In this document: positions 26,665 to 33,880 of the stretch, piece by piece
How the letters are laid out: each line of letters opens with the position of its first letter
Position numbering within the stretch: position 1 is the first letter of the stretch
Assembly: GCA_039920745.1 (NCBI GenBank)
Contig: JBDSDD010000026.1
Span: forward strand, 1-64,000
Direction: 5' to 3'
Length of the DNA stretch: 64,000 nucleotides
Source of the DNA: Scleromatobacter sp039920745
GTDB lineage: Bacteria; Pseudomonadota; Gammaproteobacteria; Burkholderiales; Burkholderiaceae_C
Translations under genes and position numbers: made by a program
The notes under the pieces: model-generated
Seen by the model: the letters and a program-made list of their open reading frames with translations, nothing else
Told to the model about the DNA's origin: nothing
The model's database searches: none

Positions 26665-27482
26665 CGGTGCAAGGGCACGGGGGCGGACGCCGCGGTGCTG
26701 GCCGCGGCCACCGTGCTGTGCTTGGGCAGCAGCGTGGTGCGGTCGACCGAGTTCGGGCCGGTGGCGATCTTCAGGCCGCCATCGTGCTGGTGCGCGGGCG
26801 GGGCCGCGCGACGGGTCAGCAGCGTCGTGGTGACGCCGGGACGCTGCGGCGCTCCGGACGGCGCCGAGCCGGCGGCGCTGCGTACCGCCGCGGCCGGGCT
26901 GATGACGTTGTTCTTGGGCTGTACGCTGTCGAGGGGCGGCGGCACGTGCCGGCGCAGGGCGACCGTGGCAGACGCGGCGCTGGCCGGCGTCGCGACGCGC
27001 TTGGCAGCGAGCTCACGCTTCTTTTCTTCCGGCAGCGCCTGGTAGGCCTTCCAGCGCGCCTCGCGCTCTTCCTTGGAGACGGTGCGCGTCTCCTGGAAGT
27101 TCATGCGCGCCTGGGTGCGCTGTGCCACCGTCATGTGCGACCACTCGCCCATGCGCTGGTTGGCACGCTGCTGCTCGTCGGGCGCCATCTTGGGGTAGCG
27201 GCCGGCGACGTCGATCCAGCGTTCCTTGCTGCGCGCGTCGAGTCCGTCCCAGTCGTTGGCCAGCGGCGCCAGGACCCTGCGATGCGCGGCGCCCAGTTCT
27301 GCCCAGCGCGGACCGCCGGCGTCGGCCTTGGCGCCGGAGGGTGTCGTGGACGGCCCGGCGTATTCGGCCTGGGCGGCGAGCGCCGTGGACGCAAATAAAC
27401 CCGCGGCCGCGATCAGGGCCGCGGCGGCGAGCGATTCAAGAAGACGTGGGAACGGGGAACGCGACAAGAAGCCCTCCGTCAT
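26661..27482 (-). CDS. DUF3106 domain-containing secreted protein
   Basis: 273 residues. A signal peptide (hydrophobic LLESLAAAALIAAAGLFAS, ending LAA-Q) leads to the DUF3106 region, about residues 50-150: WAELGAAHRRVLAPLANDWD, RSKERWIDVAGRYPKMAP and WKAYQALPEEKKREL. This is rich in W/R/E and predicted helical. A long Ala/Pro/Ser/Thr-rich C-terminal half follows. Probably periplasmic. The ATG at 27482 overlaps the DUF3619 stop by four bases; the frame extends to 27671 but that would run through DUF3619. Function unknown. Confidence 0.85.
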   Translation of the reverse strand: MTEGFLSRSPFPRLLESLAAAALIAAAGLFASTALAAQAEYAGPSTTPSGAKADAGGPRWAELGAAHRRVLAPLANDWDGLDARSKERWIDVAGRYPKMAPDEQQRANQRMGEWSHMTVAQRTQARMNFQETRTVSKEEREARWKAYQALPEEKKRELAAKRVATPASAASATVALRRHVPPPLDSVQPKNNVISPAAAVRSAAGSAPSGAPQRPGVTTTLLTRRAAPPAHQHDGGLKIATGPNSVDRTTLLPKHSTVAAASTAASAPVPLHR

Positions 27483-27925
27483 TCCCGAATGGTCTTGAGG
27501 TACTCCGCAAAACCAGGATCCGTGTAGGCCGCCGGGGGCAGGTCGTCGGCCAGCAGGGCAGCGTCGACTTCGGCGACGGCGGCGATCTGGTTGCGCTCGT
27601 GGACTTGGGCGATGCCCATCAGGCCGACCACCAGCAGTGCCAGCGGCATGGCCGAGCCGAGCTTGAACCACCAGCCGAGATGGCCGGCCAGCGCGGCGAC
27701 GCCGCCGCGGCTGACGACGACCGCCGCCGGGGCGGTGGCGGTGCGGCGCGCGGCCTGGGCGCGGCTGAGCGCCTGTTCACGAGCGAAGCGCAGGCGTTCG
27801 GTGATGTCCGGTGCCGTGGCTTGCGCACGCTCGCCAAGCATCGACGCGACGCGCACGCCGAAGCGCGCCTCCAGGCCGTCGCGATCCGGCGTGGGGAAGA
27901 AGGTCGTGTTCGTGATCTTGGTCAT
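27479..27925 (-). CDS. DUF3619 family protein, candidate anti-sigma partner
   Basis: 148 residues. A cytoplasmic N-terminal half (FGVRVASMLGERAQATAPDI, then ERLRFAREQAL) is followed by one membrane helix (about residues 88-105, SAMPLALLVVGLMGIAQV) and a short C-terminal part ending PGFAEYLKTIRE. The start overlaps the stop of the ECF sigma factor gene by four bases. That topology and position are those of a membrane anti-sigma factor, but there is no recognised anti-sigma domain, so this role is inference. Confidence 0.82.
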   Translation of the reverse strand: MTKITNTTFFPTPDRDGLEARFGVRVASMLGERAQATAPDITERLRFAREQALSRAQAARRTATAPAAVVVSRGGVAALAGHLGWWFKLGSAMPLALLVVGLMGIAQVHERNQIAAVAEVDAALLADDLPPAAYTDPGFAEYLKTIRE

Positions 27926-28488
27926 GGTGCGATTCCCTTGGCTTTCAACGCCTTGGCCAGCGCGTGGACGGCGCGGGAGCAATGCGTCTTGACGCTGCCT
28001 TCCGAGCATCCCATCACGGATGCGGTCTCTGCAACGTCCAGTTCCTCCCAGTAACGCAGCAGGAAGGCTTCGCGTTGACGCGTGGGGAGCTCACCGACCT
28101 GTTGTTCGATCAATTGAAGGATTTGATCCCGCGATACGGAATCTGATGCACTTTCAGTGCCAACGTTCCCTTCGATGCCATCCAGCATCTCCAGGATGTC
28201 GAAATCCTCGTCCTCTCCGCCGCCACCGAAGTCGGAAAAGTTGTGGACGACGGCGTTGCGGACCTTTTGGCGCCGAAACCAGTCCATCGTGGCGTTGGAC
28301 AGGATGCGCTGGAACAGCAGCGGCAACTCGGCCGCGGGCCGGTCGATGTACTTCTCGGCCAGACGGATCATCGAATCCTGCACGATGTCCAGCGCGGAGT
28401 CGTCGTCGCGCACGGCAAAGGCCGTGCGCTTGAACGCGCGTTTCTCGACACTCTTGAGGAAGTCTGAAAGTTCTTTGTCGGTGGCCAA
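27922..28488 (-). CDS. ECF-type RNA polymerase sigma factor
   Basis: 188 residues. Region 2 is about residues 5-75 (DDDSALDIVQDSMIRLAEKY and ATMDWFRRQKVRN) and region 4 about 125-185 (LPTRQREAFLLRYWEELDVA, then MGCSEGSVKTHCSRAVHAL). The linker is acidic (GGGGEDEDFDILEMLDG). I recall close relatives throughout Burkholderiales annotated as 'RNA polymerase sigma factor' in front of DUF3619 and DUF3106 genes. First gene of a four-gene operon in which every junction is a four-base ATGA overlap. Confidence 0.9.
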   Translation of the reverse strand: MATDKELSDFLKSVEKRAFKRTAFAVRDDDSALDIVQDSMIRLAEKYIDRPAAELPLLFQRILSNATMDWFRRQKVRNAVVHNFSDFGGGGEDEDFDILEMLDGIEGNVGTESASDSVSRDQILQLIEQQVGELPTRQREAFLLRYWEELDVAETASVMGCSEGSVKTHCSRAVHALAKALKAKGIAP

Positions 28489-28789
28489 GGTAGGGGGGCA
28501 GTAGCGGCGGCAGGCCCTGTCTGATGACGCGGCGGATTATGTCATCGCGCCATGGTCGGGCAATGCGGGATCGCCGATGTTGCCCGTCGCCAGCGTGGGT
28601 TCGCGGCGACGAACTGACGGGTACGGCACGCATTGGGTGCAGTTGCCGAGCATAAGTGGAACATTCGGTGCAATAATGGTGCTTCGCACAAATGCGAGCT
28701 GGTCTGAAAGCCGACCCGAAAGCGGGCACCGGCAGTTCTCGATCTTATGGTTCTGAATCCGCCTCATGAGGGTGAGAAGAGGAGCACCA
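28489..28789. other. Intergenic region, divergent promoters of sigma operon and ilvB
   Basis: 301 bases with no gene I can support. It must hold both outward promoters. Near ilvB there is a small hairpin (GCTTCGCA/TGCGAGC, about 28681-28700) and a 26-codon ORF at 28676-28756 whose codons are not enriched for Val, Ile or Leu, so a classical leader peptide is not convincing. Confidence 0.45.
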
Positions 28790-30628
28790 ATGGTTTTTCG
28801 TCAGAGAAAATCACAGAGGTTCCAAATGGAAATGTCCAATGCGGACGTGAAGCGCAATGCTTCCGTGAGTCCGCTGGGTGCGTCGCACCCCAACACCCCC
28901 AACCCGAATTCCGCCCAGGATCCGAACGGATCCGAGATTCTCGTGCGTGCGCTGCAGGCCGAGGGTGTCAAGTACGTCTGGGGCTACCCCGGCGGCGCGG
29001 TGCTCTACATCTACGACGCGCTCTACAAGCAGCAGTCCATCCAGCATGTGCTGGTGCGCCACGAGCAGGGGGCCGTGCACGCGGCCGATGGCTACGCACG
29101 CGCCACCGGTGACGTGGGCGTCGCGCTGGTCACCTCAGGCCCGGGTGTCACCAATGCCGTCACCGGCATCGCCACCGCGTACATGGATTCCATCCCGATG
29201 GTGATCATCACCGGGCAGGTGCCGACGCCGGCGATCGGCCTCGACGCCTTCCAGGAATGCGACACCGTCGGCATCACGCGTCCGATCGTCAAGCACAACT
29301 TCCTGGTCAAGGACGTGCGCGAGCTCGCCACGACGCTGAAGAAGGCCTTCCACATCGCCCGCACTGGCCGTCCCGGCCCGGTGGTGGTCGACATACCCAA
29401 GGATGTGTCCCAGCACACTTGCCCTTTCGTGTATCCCGACCACGTCGAGATGCGCTCGTACAACCCGGTCAAGAAGGGCCACGGTGGCCAGATCCGCAAG
29501 GCCGTCCAGCTGCTTCTCGGCGCGAAGCGGCCGTACATCTATTCGGGCGGCGGCGTCGTGCTGGGCAACGCGGCGCCCGAACTGCGCGAACTGGCCGACA
29601 TGCTCGGCTATCCGGTCACCAACACGTTGATGGGCCTGGGCGCGATGAACGCGCTCGATCCGAAGTTCCTGGGCATGCTGGGCATGCACGGCACGTATGA
29701 AGCCAACATGGCGATGCAGAACTGCGACGTCCTGCTGGCCATCGGCGCGCGCTTCGACGATCGCGTGATCGGCAATCCGGGCCACTTCGCCTCGGTCGAA
29801 CGCAAGATCGTCCACATCGACATCGATCCGTCGTCGATCTCCAAGCGCGTCAAGGTCGACATCCCCATCGTGGGCGACGTCAAGGACGTGCTGCAGGAGC
29901 TGATCTCGCAATTGCGCGACACCCAGCAGCGCCCCGATTCGGGCGTGATCTCGCAGTGGTGGAGCACGATCAACGAGTGGCGCCGCAAGGATTGCCTCGC
30001 GTACAAGAAGAGCCCCGACCTGATCAAGCCGCAGCAGGTGATCGAGTCGCTGTGGGAGATGACCAAGGACAAGGACGTCTACATCACCTCTGACGTCGGC
30101 CAGCACCAGATGTGGGCTGCGCAGTACTTCCGCTTCACCGAACCGCGGCGCTGGATCAACTCCGGCGGCCTGGGCACGATGGGCGTGGGCCTGCCCTACG
30201 CGATGGGCATCAAGCTCGCCAAGCCGGATGCGGACGTGTTCTGCATCACCGGCGAAGGCTCGATCCAGATGTGCATCCAGGAGCTGTCCACCTGCCTGCA
30301 GTACAAGACGCCGGTCAAGATCGTCTCCCTGAACAACCGCTACCTGGGCATGGTGCGCCAGTGGCAGCAACTGGACTACAACGGCCGCTACTCGCATAGC
30401 TACATGGACGCGCTGCCGGACTTCGTCAAGCTCGCCGAGGCCTACGGCCATGTCGGCATCCGCGTGACGCGGCCGGAGGACGTCGATGCCGCGCTGCGCG
30501 AGGCGATCGCCCTGAAGGATCGCACCGTGTTCCTCGACATCCAGACCGACCAGACCGAGAACGTCTGGCCGATGGTCAAGGCGGGGCGCGGCATCAGCGA
30601 GATGCTGCTGGGTTCCGAGGATCTCTGA
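28790..30628 (+). CDS. ilvB: Acetolactate synthase large subunit, biosynthetic
   Basis: About 612 residues. TPP- and FAD-dependent condensation giving acetolactate or acetohydroxybutyrate, the first common step to Val, Leu and Ile. Motifs: GYPGGAVLYIYDAL, HEQGAVHAADGYARATG (catalytic Glu), a FAD-domain middle, and the TPP motif GEGSIQMCIQELSTC...NN, with Glu where many enzymes have GDG. The ATG at 28790 has AGGAG five bases upstream. ATGs at 28826 (with AGAGG) and 28766 are alternatives; the conserved part begins later, so the N-terminus is uncertain. Followed by ilvH after a structured 170-base spacer. Confidence 0.93.
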   Translation: MVFRQRKSQRFQMEMSNADVKRNASVSPLGASHPNTPNPNSAQDPNGSEILVRALQAEGVKYVWGYPGGAVLYIYDALYKQQSIQHVLVRHEQGAVHAADGYARATGDVGVALVTSGPGVTNAVTGIATAYMDSIPMVIITGQVPTPAIGLDAFQECDTVGITRPIVKHNFLVKDVRELATTLKKAFHIARTGRPGPVVVDIPKDVSQHTCPFVYPDHVEMRSYNPVKKGHGGQIRKAVQLLLGAKRPYIYSGGGVVLGNAAPELRELADMLGYPVTNTLMGLGAMNALDPKFLGMLGMHGTYEANMAMQNCDVLLAIGARFDDRVIGNPGHFASVERKIVHIDIDPSSISKRVKVDIPIVGDVKDVLQELISQLRDTQQRPDSGVISQWWSTINEWRRKDCLAYKKSPDLIKPQQVIESLWEMTKDKDVYITSDVGQHQMWAAQYFRFTEPRRWINSGGLGTMGVGLPYAMGIKLAKPDADVFCITGEGSIQMCIQELSTCLQYKTPVKIVSLNNRYLGMVRQWQQLDYNGRYSHSYMDALPDFVKLAEAYGHVGIRVTRPEDVDAALREAIALKDRTVFLDIQTDQTENVWPMVKAGRGISEMLLGSEDL

Positions 30629-30798
30629 CGGCAAGCCGTCGAACGTCGCACGACAGGCCGCGGGTTACCGCCCCGGCCGGAGCGCGCGGCCAGTAGCGGC
30701 TTGCGGATCCTGCGGTACATCTTCTTTGTTTTGACGCTGCGTGGCAGTTCCGGCGGTTACCGTCTCCGGGGTGGGCTTCGCGGCGAAGGAAACCAGAC
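30629..30798 (+). promoter_or_regulatory. Structured ilvB-ilvH spacer, candidate ilvH RNA motif
   Basis: 170 bases without an ORF inside an otherwise tight operon. GGTTACCG occurs twice (30663-30670 and 30755-30762), each next to GC-rich arms able to pair (for example GGCCGCGGG and CCCCGGCC around the first). The second lies shortly before the ilvH ribosome-binding site. I recall a published 'ilvH RNA motif' upstream of ilvH in betaproteobacteria; this spacer has the right place, but I cannot confirm the match. Confidence 0.4.
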
Positions 30799-31290
30799 AT
30801 GAAACACATCATTGCGGTGCTGCTCGAGAACGAGCCGGGCGCCCTGTCGCGCGTCGTGGCGCTGTTTTCGGCACGCGGCTACAACATCGAGAGCCTGACG
30901 GTGGCGACAACGGAGGATCCCTCGCTGTCGCGCATGACCATCGTCACGACGGGTTCCGACGAGGTGATCGAACAGATCACCAAGCACCTGAACCGTCTCA
31001 TCGACGTGGTCAAGGTGGTCGACCTCACCGAGGGCCAGTTCACAGAACGCGAGCTGATGCTCATCAAGGTGCGCGCCGTCGGCAAGGAACGCGAGGAGAT
31101 GATGCGCATGGCCGACATCTTCCGTGGCCGCATCGTCGACGTCACCGAGAAGAGCTACACGATCGAGCTGACGGGCGACACGTCCAAGCTCGACGCCTTC
31201 ATCGTGGCGATCGACCGCACCGCCATCCTCGAAACGGTGCGCACCGGCACCAGCGGCATCGGTCGCGGCGAACGCATCCTCCGTGCCTGA
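30799..31290 (+). CDS. ilvH: Acetolactate synthase small (regulatory) subunit
   Basis: 163 residues. The N-terminal ACT domain MKHIIAVLLENEPGALSRVV, FSARGYNIESLTV and MTIVTTGSDEVIEQITKHL binds valine for feedback inhibition. The C-terminal domain (RELMLIKV, VDVTEKSYTIELTGDTSKLD) completes the regulatory subunit. AGGAA precedes the ATG at 30799. Partner of ilvB and followed by ilvC. Confidence 0.95.
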   Translation: MKHIIAVLLENEPGALSRVVALFSARGYNIESLTVATTEDPSLSRMTIVTTGSDEVIEQITKHLNRLIDVVKVVDLTEGQFTERELMLIKVRAVGKEREEMMRMADIFRGRIVDVTEKSYTIELTGDTSKLDAFIVAIDRTAILETVRTGTSGIGRGERILRA

Positions 31291-31293
31291 AAT

Positions 31294-31385
31294 GACGACC
31301 CCCATTCGCTCCGCTCACCGCGCCCCGCGGGGGCTGGGCGGCTCGCTCCGGAGCGGCCGCGCGCTCGCCGCCCTGGCGCTCCGAT
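31294..31385 (+). repeat. Dispersed GC-rich intergenic repeat, copy 1
   Basis: Between ilvH and ilvC. Contains TGACGACCCCCA, GCTCCGCTCACC and CCCCGCGGGGGC, then CGCTCCGGAGCG inverted repeats. It shares the ACGACCCC / GCGCTCcct / CCCC-GGGGGC layout with the stretches at 32443-32532 and, inverted, at 39451-39562. Confidence 0.6.
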
Positions 31386-31422
31386 CAATCACAATTTTTA
31401 CGACGACGAAAGAAGCAACATC

Positions 31423-32439
31423 ATGAAGGTCTACTACGACAAGGACGCCGATCTTTCCCTCATCAAGGGCAAGAATGTCGCGATCATCGGCTACGGCTCG
31501 CAAGGCCATGCCCATGCGCAGAACCTGAACGACAGCGGCGTCAAGGTGACCGTTGGCTTGCGCAAGGGTGGCGCGTCCTGGGACAAGGTCGCCAAGGCCG
31601 GCCTGAAGGTGGCCGAAGTGGCGGACGCCGTGCGCGCCGCCGACGTGGTCATGATCCTGCTGCCCGACGAGAACATCGCCGAGGTCTACAAGAACGACGT
31701 TGAGCCCAACATCCGCGAAGGCGCCTCGCTGGCGTTCGCGCACGGCTTCAACGTGCACTATGGCCAGGTCACCCCGCGCGCCGACCTCGACGTCTGGATG
31801 GTCGCGCCGAAGGCGCCGGGCCACACCGTGCGCAACACCTACACCCAAGGCGGCGGCGTGCCGCACCTGGTGGCCGTGTACGCCGACAAGACCGGCAAGG
31901 CGCGCGACCTGGCGCTGAGCTACGCCGCGGCCAACGGCGGCGGCAAGGCCGGCATCATCGAGACCAACTTCCGCGAAGAGACCGAGACCGACCTGTTCGG
32001 CGAACAGGCCGTGCTGTGTGGCGGCGCTGTCGAGCTGATCAAGGCGGGCTTCGAGACGCTGACCGAAGCCGGCTATGCGCCCGAGATGGCGTACTTCGAA
32101 TGCCTGCACGAGCTCAAGCTGATCGTCGACCTGATCTATGAAGGCGGCATCGCCAACATGAACTACTCGATCTCCAACAACGCCGAGTACGGTGAGTACG
32201 TGACGGGCCCGAAGATCGTCACCGACGAGACCAAGAAGGCCATGAAGCAGGTGCTCAAGGACATCCAGACCGGCGAATACGCCAAGAGCTTCATCCTGGA
32301 GAACCGCGCCGGCGCCCCGACGCTGCTGTCGCGCCGCCGCCTGAACGCCGAGCACCCGATCGAAGTCGTCGGCGAGAAGCTGCGCGCGATGATGCCCTGG
32401 ATCAAGGCCAACAAGCTGGTCGACAAGTCGAGAAATTGA
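31423..32439 (+). CDS. ilvC: Ketol-acid reductoisomerase (class I)
   Basis: 338 residues, the short class I form. Isomerises and reduces acetolactate to dihydroxyisovalerate with NADPH and Mg2+. The Rossmann motif GYGSQGHAHAQNLNDSGV is followed by VGLRKG (NADPH 2'-phosphate), and the knotted C-terminal domain has the metal ligands in the EETETDLFGEQ and ECLHELKLIVDLIYEGG segments. Separated from ilvH by 132 bases that contain a dispersed repeat. Confidence 0.96.
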   Translation: MKVYYDKDADLSLIKGKNVAIIGYGSQGHAHAQNLNDSGVKVTVGLRKGGASWDKVAKAGLKVAEVADAVRAADVVMILLPDENIAEVYKNDVEPNIREGASLAFAHGFNVHYGQVTPRADLDVWMVAPKAPGHTVRNTYTQGGGVPHLVAVYADKTGKARDLALSYAAANGGGKAGIIETNFREETETDLFGEQAVLCGGAVELIKAGFETLTEAGYAPEMAYFECLHELKLIVDLIYEGGIANMNYSISNNAEYGEYVTGPKIVTDETKKAMKQVLKDIQTGEYAKSFILENRAGAPTLLSRRRLNAEHPIEVVGEKLRAMMPWIKANKLVDKSRN

Positions 32440-32442
32440 GCC

Positions 32443-32532
32443 GCACGGTCGCTGGCGCTCCCTGCCCCCGCGGGGCCGGCAGAACTGACGACCCCGCGGT
32501 CGTTGGCGCTCCCTGCCCCGGAGGGGCCGACC
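32443..32532 (+). repeat. Dispersed GC-rich intergenic repeat, copy 2 (two tandem units)
   Basis: Two units (about 32443-32480 and 32496-32532) of the pattern CGGTCG-Y-TGGCGCTCCCTG followed by CCCC...GGGGCCG, about 53 bases apart, joined by AACTGACGACCCCGCG. Each unit can fold on its CCCC/GGGG arms. Located right after ilvC. Confidence 0.65.
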
Positions 32533-32745
32533 GCGAGCGGCCCGGCCGAGCCGGTTGCGCCGCTCCCTTGAGCTTTTCCAGGGGCGGCGGGAGCGGCAGC
32601 GCTGGACGCGTCAGAAGGCCACTTCGGTGGCCTTTTTCTTTGGAATCGGCGCTCGGCAGTGTCGAGTCACTGCGTTATCCTCGCGCTCCATGAATTCGTG
32701 TATTCCGATGACCGCGGCGCCCACCGTTTTGCGAGGCCTTTCGCG
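32533..32745 (+). other. Rest of the ilvC-pssA gap
   Basis: GC-rich inverted repeats continue to about 32600 (CCGCTCCC...GGGAGCGG). They are followed by the terminator at 32613-32640 and then about 100 bases that must contain the pssA promoter. I see no gene. Confidence 0.5.
32613..32640 (+). terminator. Rho-independent terminator after the ilv operon
   Basis: Stem AAGGCCAC-ttcg-GTGGCCTT followed by TTTCTTT. It separates the ilvBHC transcript from pssA. Confidence 0.9.
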
Positions 32746-33582
32746 ATGAACGACCTGATCCCTGCTCAAGACGACGACGACGGCGAGGACGCTCATGTGG
32801 CGCCGCGCCCGCGTCGCAAGGGCGTCTACATCCTGCCCAACCTGTTCACGCTGGCCGCGCTGTTCGGCGGCTTCTACGCGATCGTGATGGCGATGAACGG
32901 CAAGTACGAGAACTCGTGCTACGGCGTGTTCTGCGCGATGGTGCTCGACAGCCTGGACGGCCGCGTGGCGCGCATGACCAACACGCAGAGCGCATTCGGC
33001 GCCGAGATGGACAGCTTGTCCGACATGGTCAGCTTCGGAGCTGCGCCGGCGTTGATCGTCTACGAATGGGCGCTCAAGGGCTTGGGCAAGGCCGGCTGGG
33101 GCATCGCGTTCTTCTACTGCGCCTGCGCGGCGCTGCGCCTGGCGCGCTTCAATACCAATCACGCGGTGGTCGACAAGCGCTACTTCCAGGGCCTGCCGAG
33201 CCCGGCTGCGGCCGCATTGGTGGTCAGCTTCATCTGGGTGGTGGTGGACAAGCAGGCCGGCGACGTCAACGGCGACGCCGTCCTGCAATGGGCTGCGGCC
33301 GCCGCCACGTTCTACGCGGGCGTGACGATGGTGGTCAACGTGCCGTTCTACAGCTTCAAGGACTTGAGCCTCAAGCGCTCGGTGCCCTTCATCGTGATCG
33401 TGCTGATCGCGCTGGCCATCGGCATCATCAACCTGTACCCGGCGCGCATCTTCTTCGCGATCTTCTGCCTGTACGGGGTGTCGGGCTACCTCGTCTACGT
33501 CTACAAGCGGGCCAAGGGCACGCCCGTCAGCGCCATCGCGTTGTCGACGGACGAGCCGGACGAAGTCGGCCTGCATCGGTGA
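32746..33582 (+). CDS. pssA: CDP-diacylglycerol--serine O-phosphatidyltransferase
   Basis: 278 residues, about seven membrane helices. Makes phosphatidylserine, the precursor of phosphatidylethanolamine. The CDP-alcohol phosphotransferase signature D-G-x2-A-R-x8-G-x3-D-x3-D is exact at residues 71-93 (Asp71, Gly72, Ala75, Arg76, Gly85, Asp89, Asp93). The acidic N-terminus (QDDDDGEDAH) and KGVYILPNLFTLAALFGGF lead into helix 1. The ATG at 32746 follows GAGG by about ten bases. The frame runs upstream to 32659 without support. Confidence 0.94.
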   Translation: MNDLIPAQDDDDGEDAHVAPRPRRKGVYILPNLFTLAALFGGFYAIVMAMNGKYENSCYGVFCAMVLDSLDGRVARMTNTQSAFGAEMDSLSDMVSFGAAPALIVYEWALKGLGKAGWGIAFFYCACAALRLARFNTNHAVVDKRYFQGLPSPAAAALVVSFIWVVVDKQAGDVNGDAVLQWAAAAATFYAGVTMVVNVPFYSFKDLSLKRSVPFIVIVLIALAIGIINLYPARIFFAIFCLYGVSGYLVYVYKRAKGTPVSAIALSTDEPDEVGLHR

Positions 33583-33712
33583 GGGGCTGCGATCGCTTGC
33601 GTGCAGGTGGCGTTCCAGTGTCGGTGTCACCCTCGGCAGTGCGAAGAAGGCCTTCGTCAACCGCGAAGATTTCATCACCACAGGCCGCTGTCAGCGTGCT
33701 ATATTCATTTTC

Positions 33713-33772
33713 ATGACGTCCCGCATTGTGCCCATTACGCTATCCCTAGCCGGAGAACCGCGGGTGCTTTGA
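33713..33772 (+). CDS. Candidate leuA leader peptide (19 aa)
   Basis: ATG to TGA, 19 codons reading MTSRIVPITLSLAGEPRVL. Three Leu codons are CTA, CTA and CTT. CTA is very rare in this high-GC genome, so two within four codons stand out. The ORF ends 31 bases before a terminator-like hairpin and 108 bases before leuA. No clear ribosome-binding site is visible; the possible -10 at 33700 would give a nearly leaderless message. Proposed as an attenuation peptide, not established. Confidence 0.45.
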   Translation: MTSRIVPITLSLAGEPRVL

Positions 33773-33803
33773 TCGTTCACGTCTGAACTGAATTCCCGGA
33801 TCA

Positions 33804-33838
33804 ACGGCCCGCTCTGCGCAACGCAGCGGGCCGTTTCC
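33804..33838 (+). terminator. Candidate attenuator hairpin upstream of leuA
   Basis: Perfect 10-base-pair stem ACGGCCCGCT / AGCGGGCCGT (33804-33813 and 33825-33834) followed by TTTCC. GCGGG at 33760-33764, inside the leader ORF, could pair with CCCGC at 33808-33812 and prevent this stem, as an antiterminator would. Confidence 0.5.
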
Positions 33839-33880
33839 AATTGCGGCGTTGCCACCCAAGAAATCCCTGGAGAACTAGCG

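Larger units (their letters stand above)
33583..33880 (+). other. pssA-leuA gap with leuA leader
   Basis: 298 bases. The first 115 hold nothing I can identify. A TATATT hexamer at 33700-33705 could be a -10 box. It is followed by the leader ORF at 33713-33772 and the strong hairpin at 33804-33838, then about 40 bases to the leuA start. Confidence 0.5.

Noticed and set aside
28676..28756. 26-codon ORF as ilvB leader peptide
   Set aside because: Not enriched in Val/Ile/Leu codons and no clear terminator/antiterminator pair follows.
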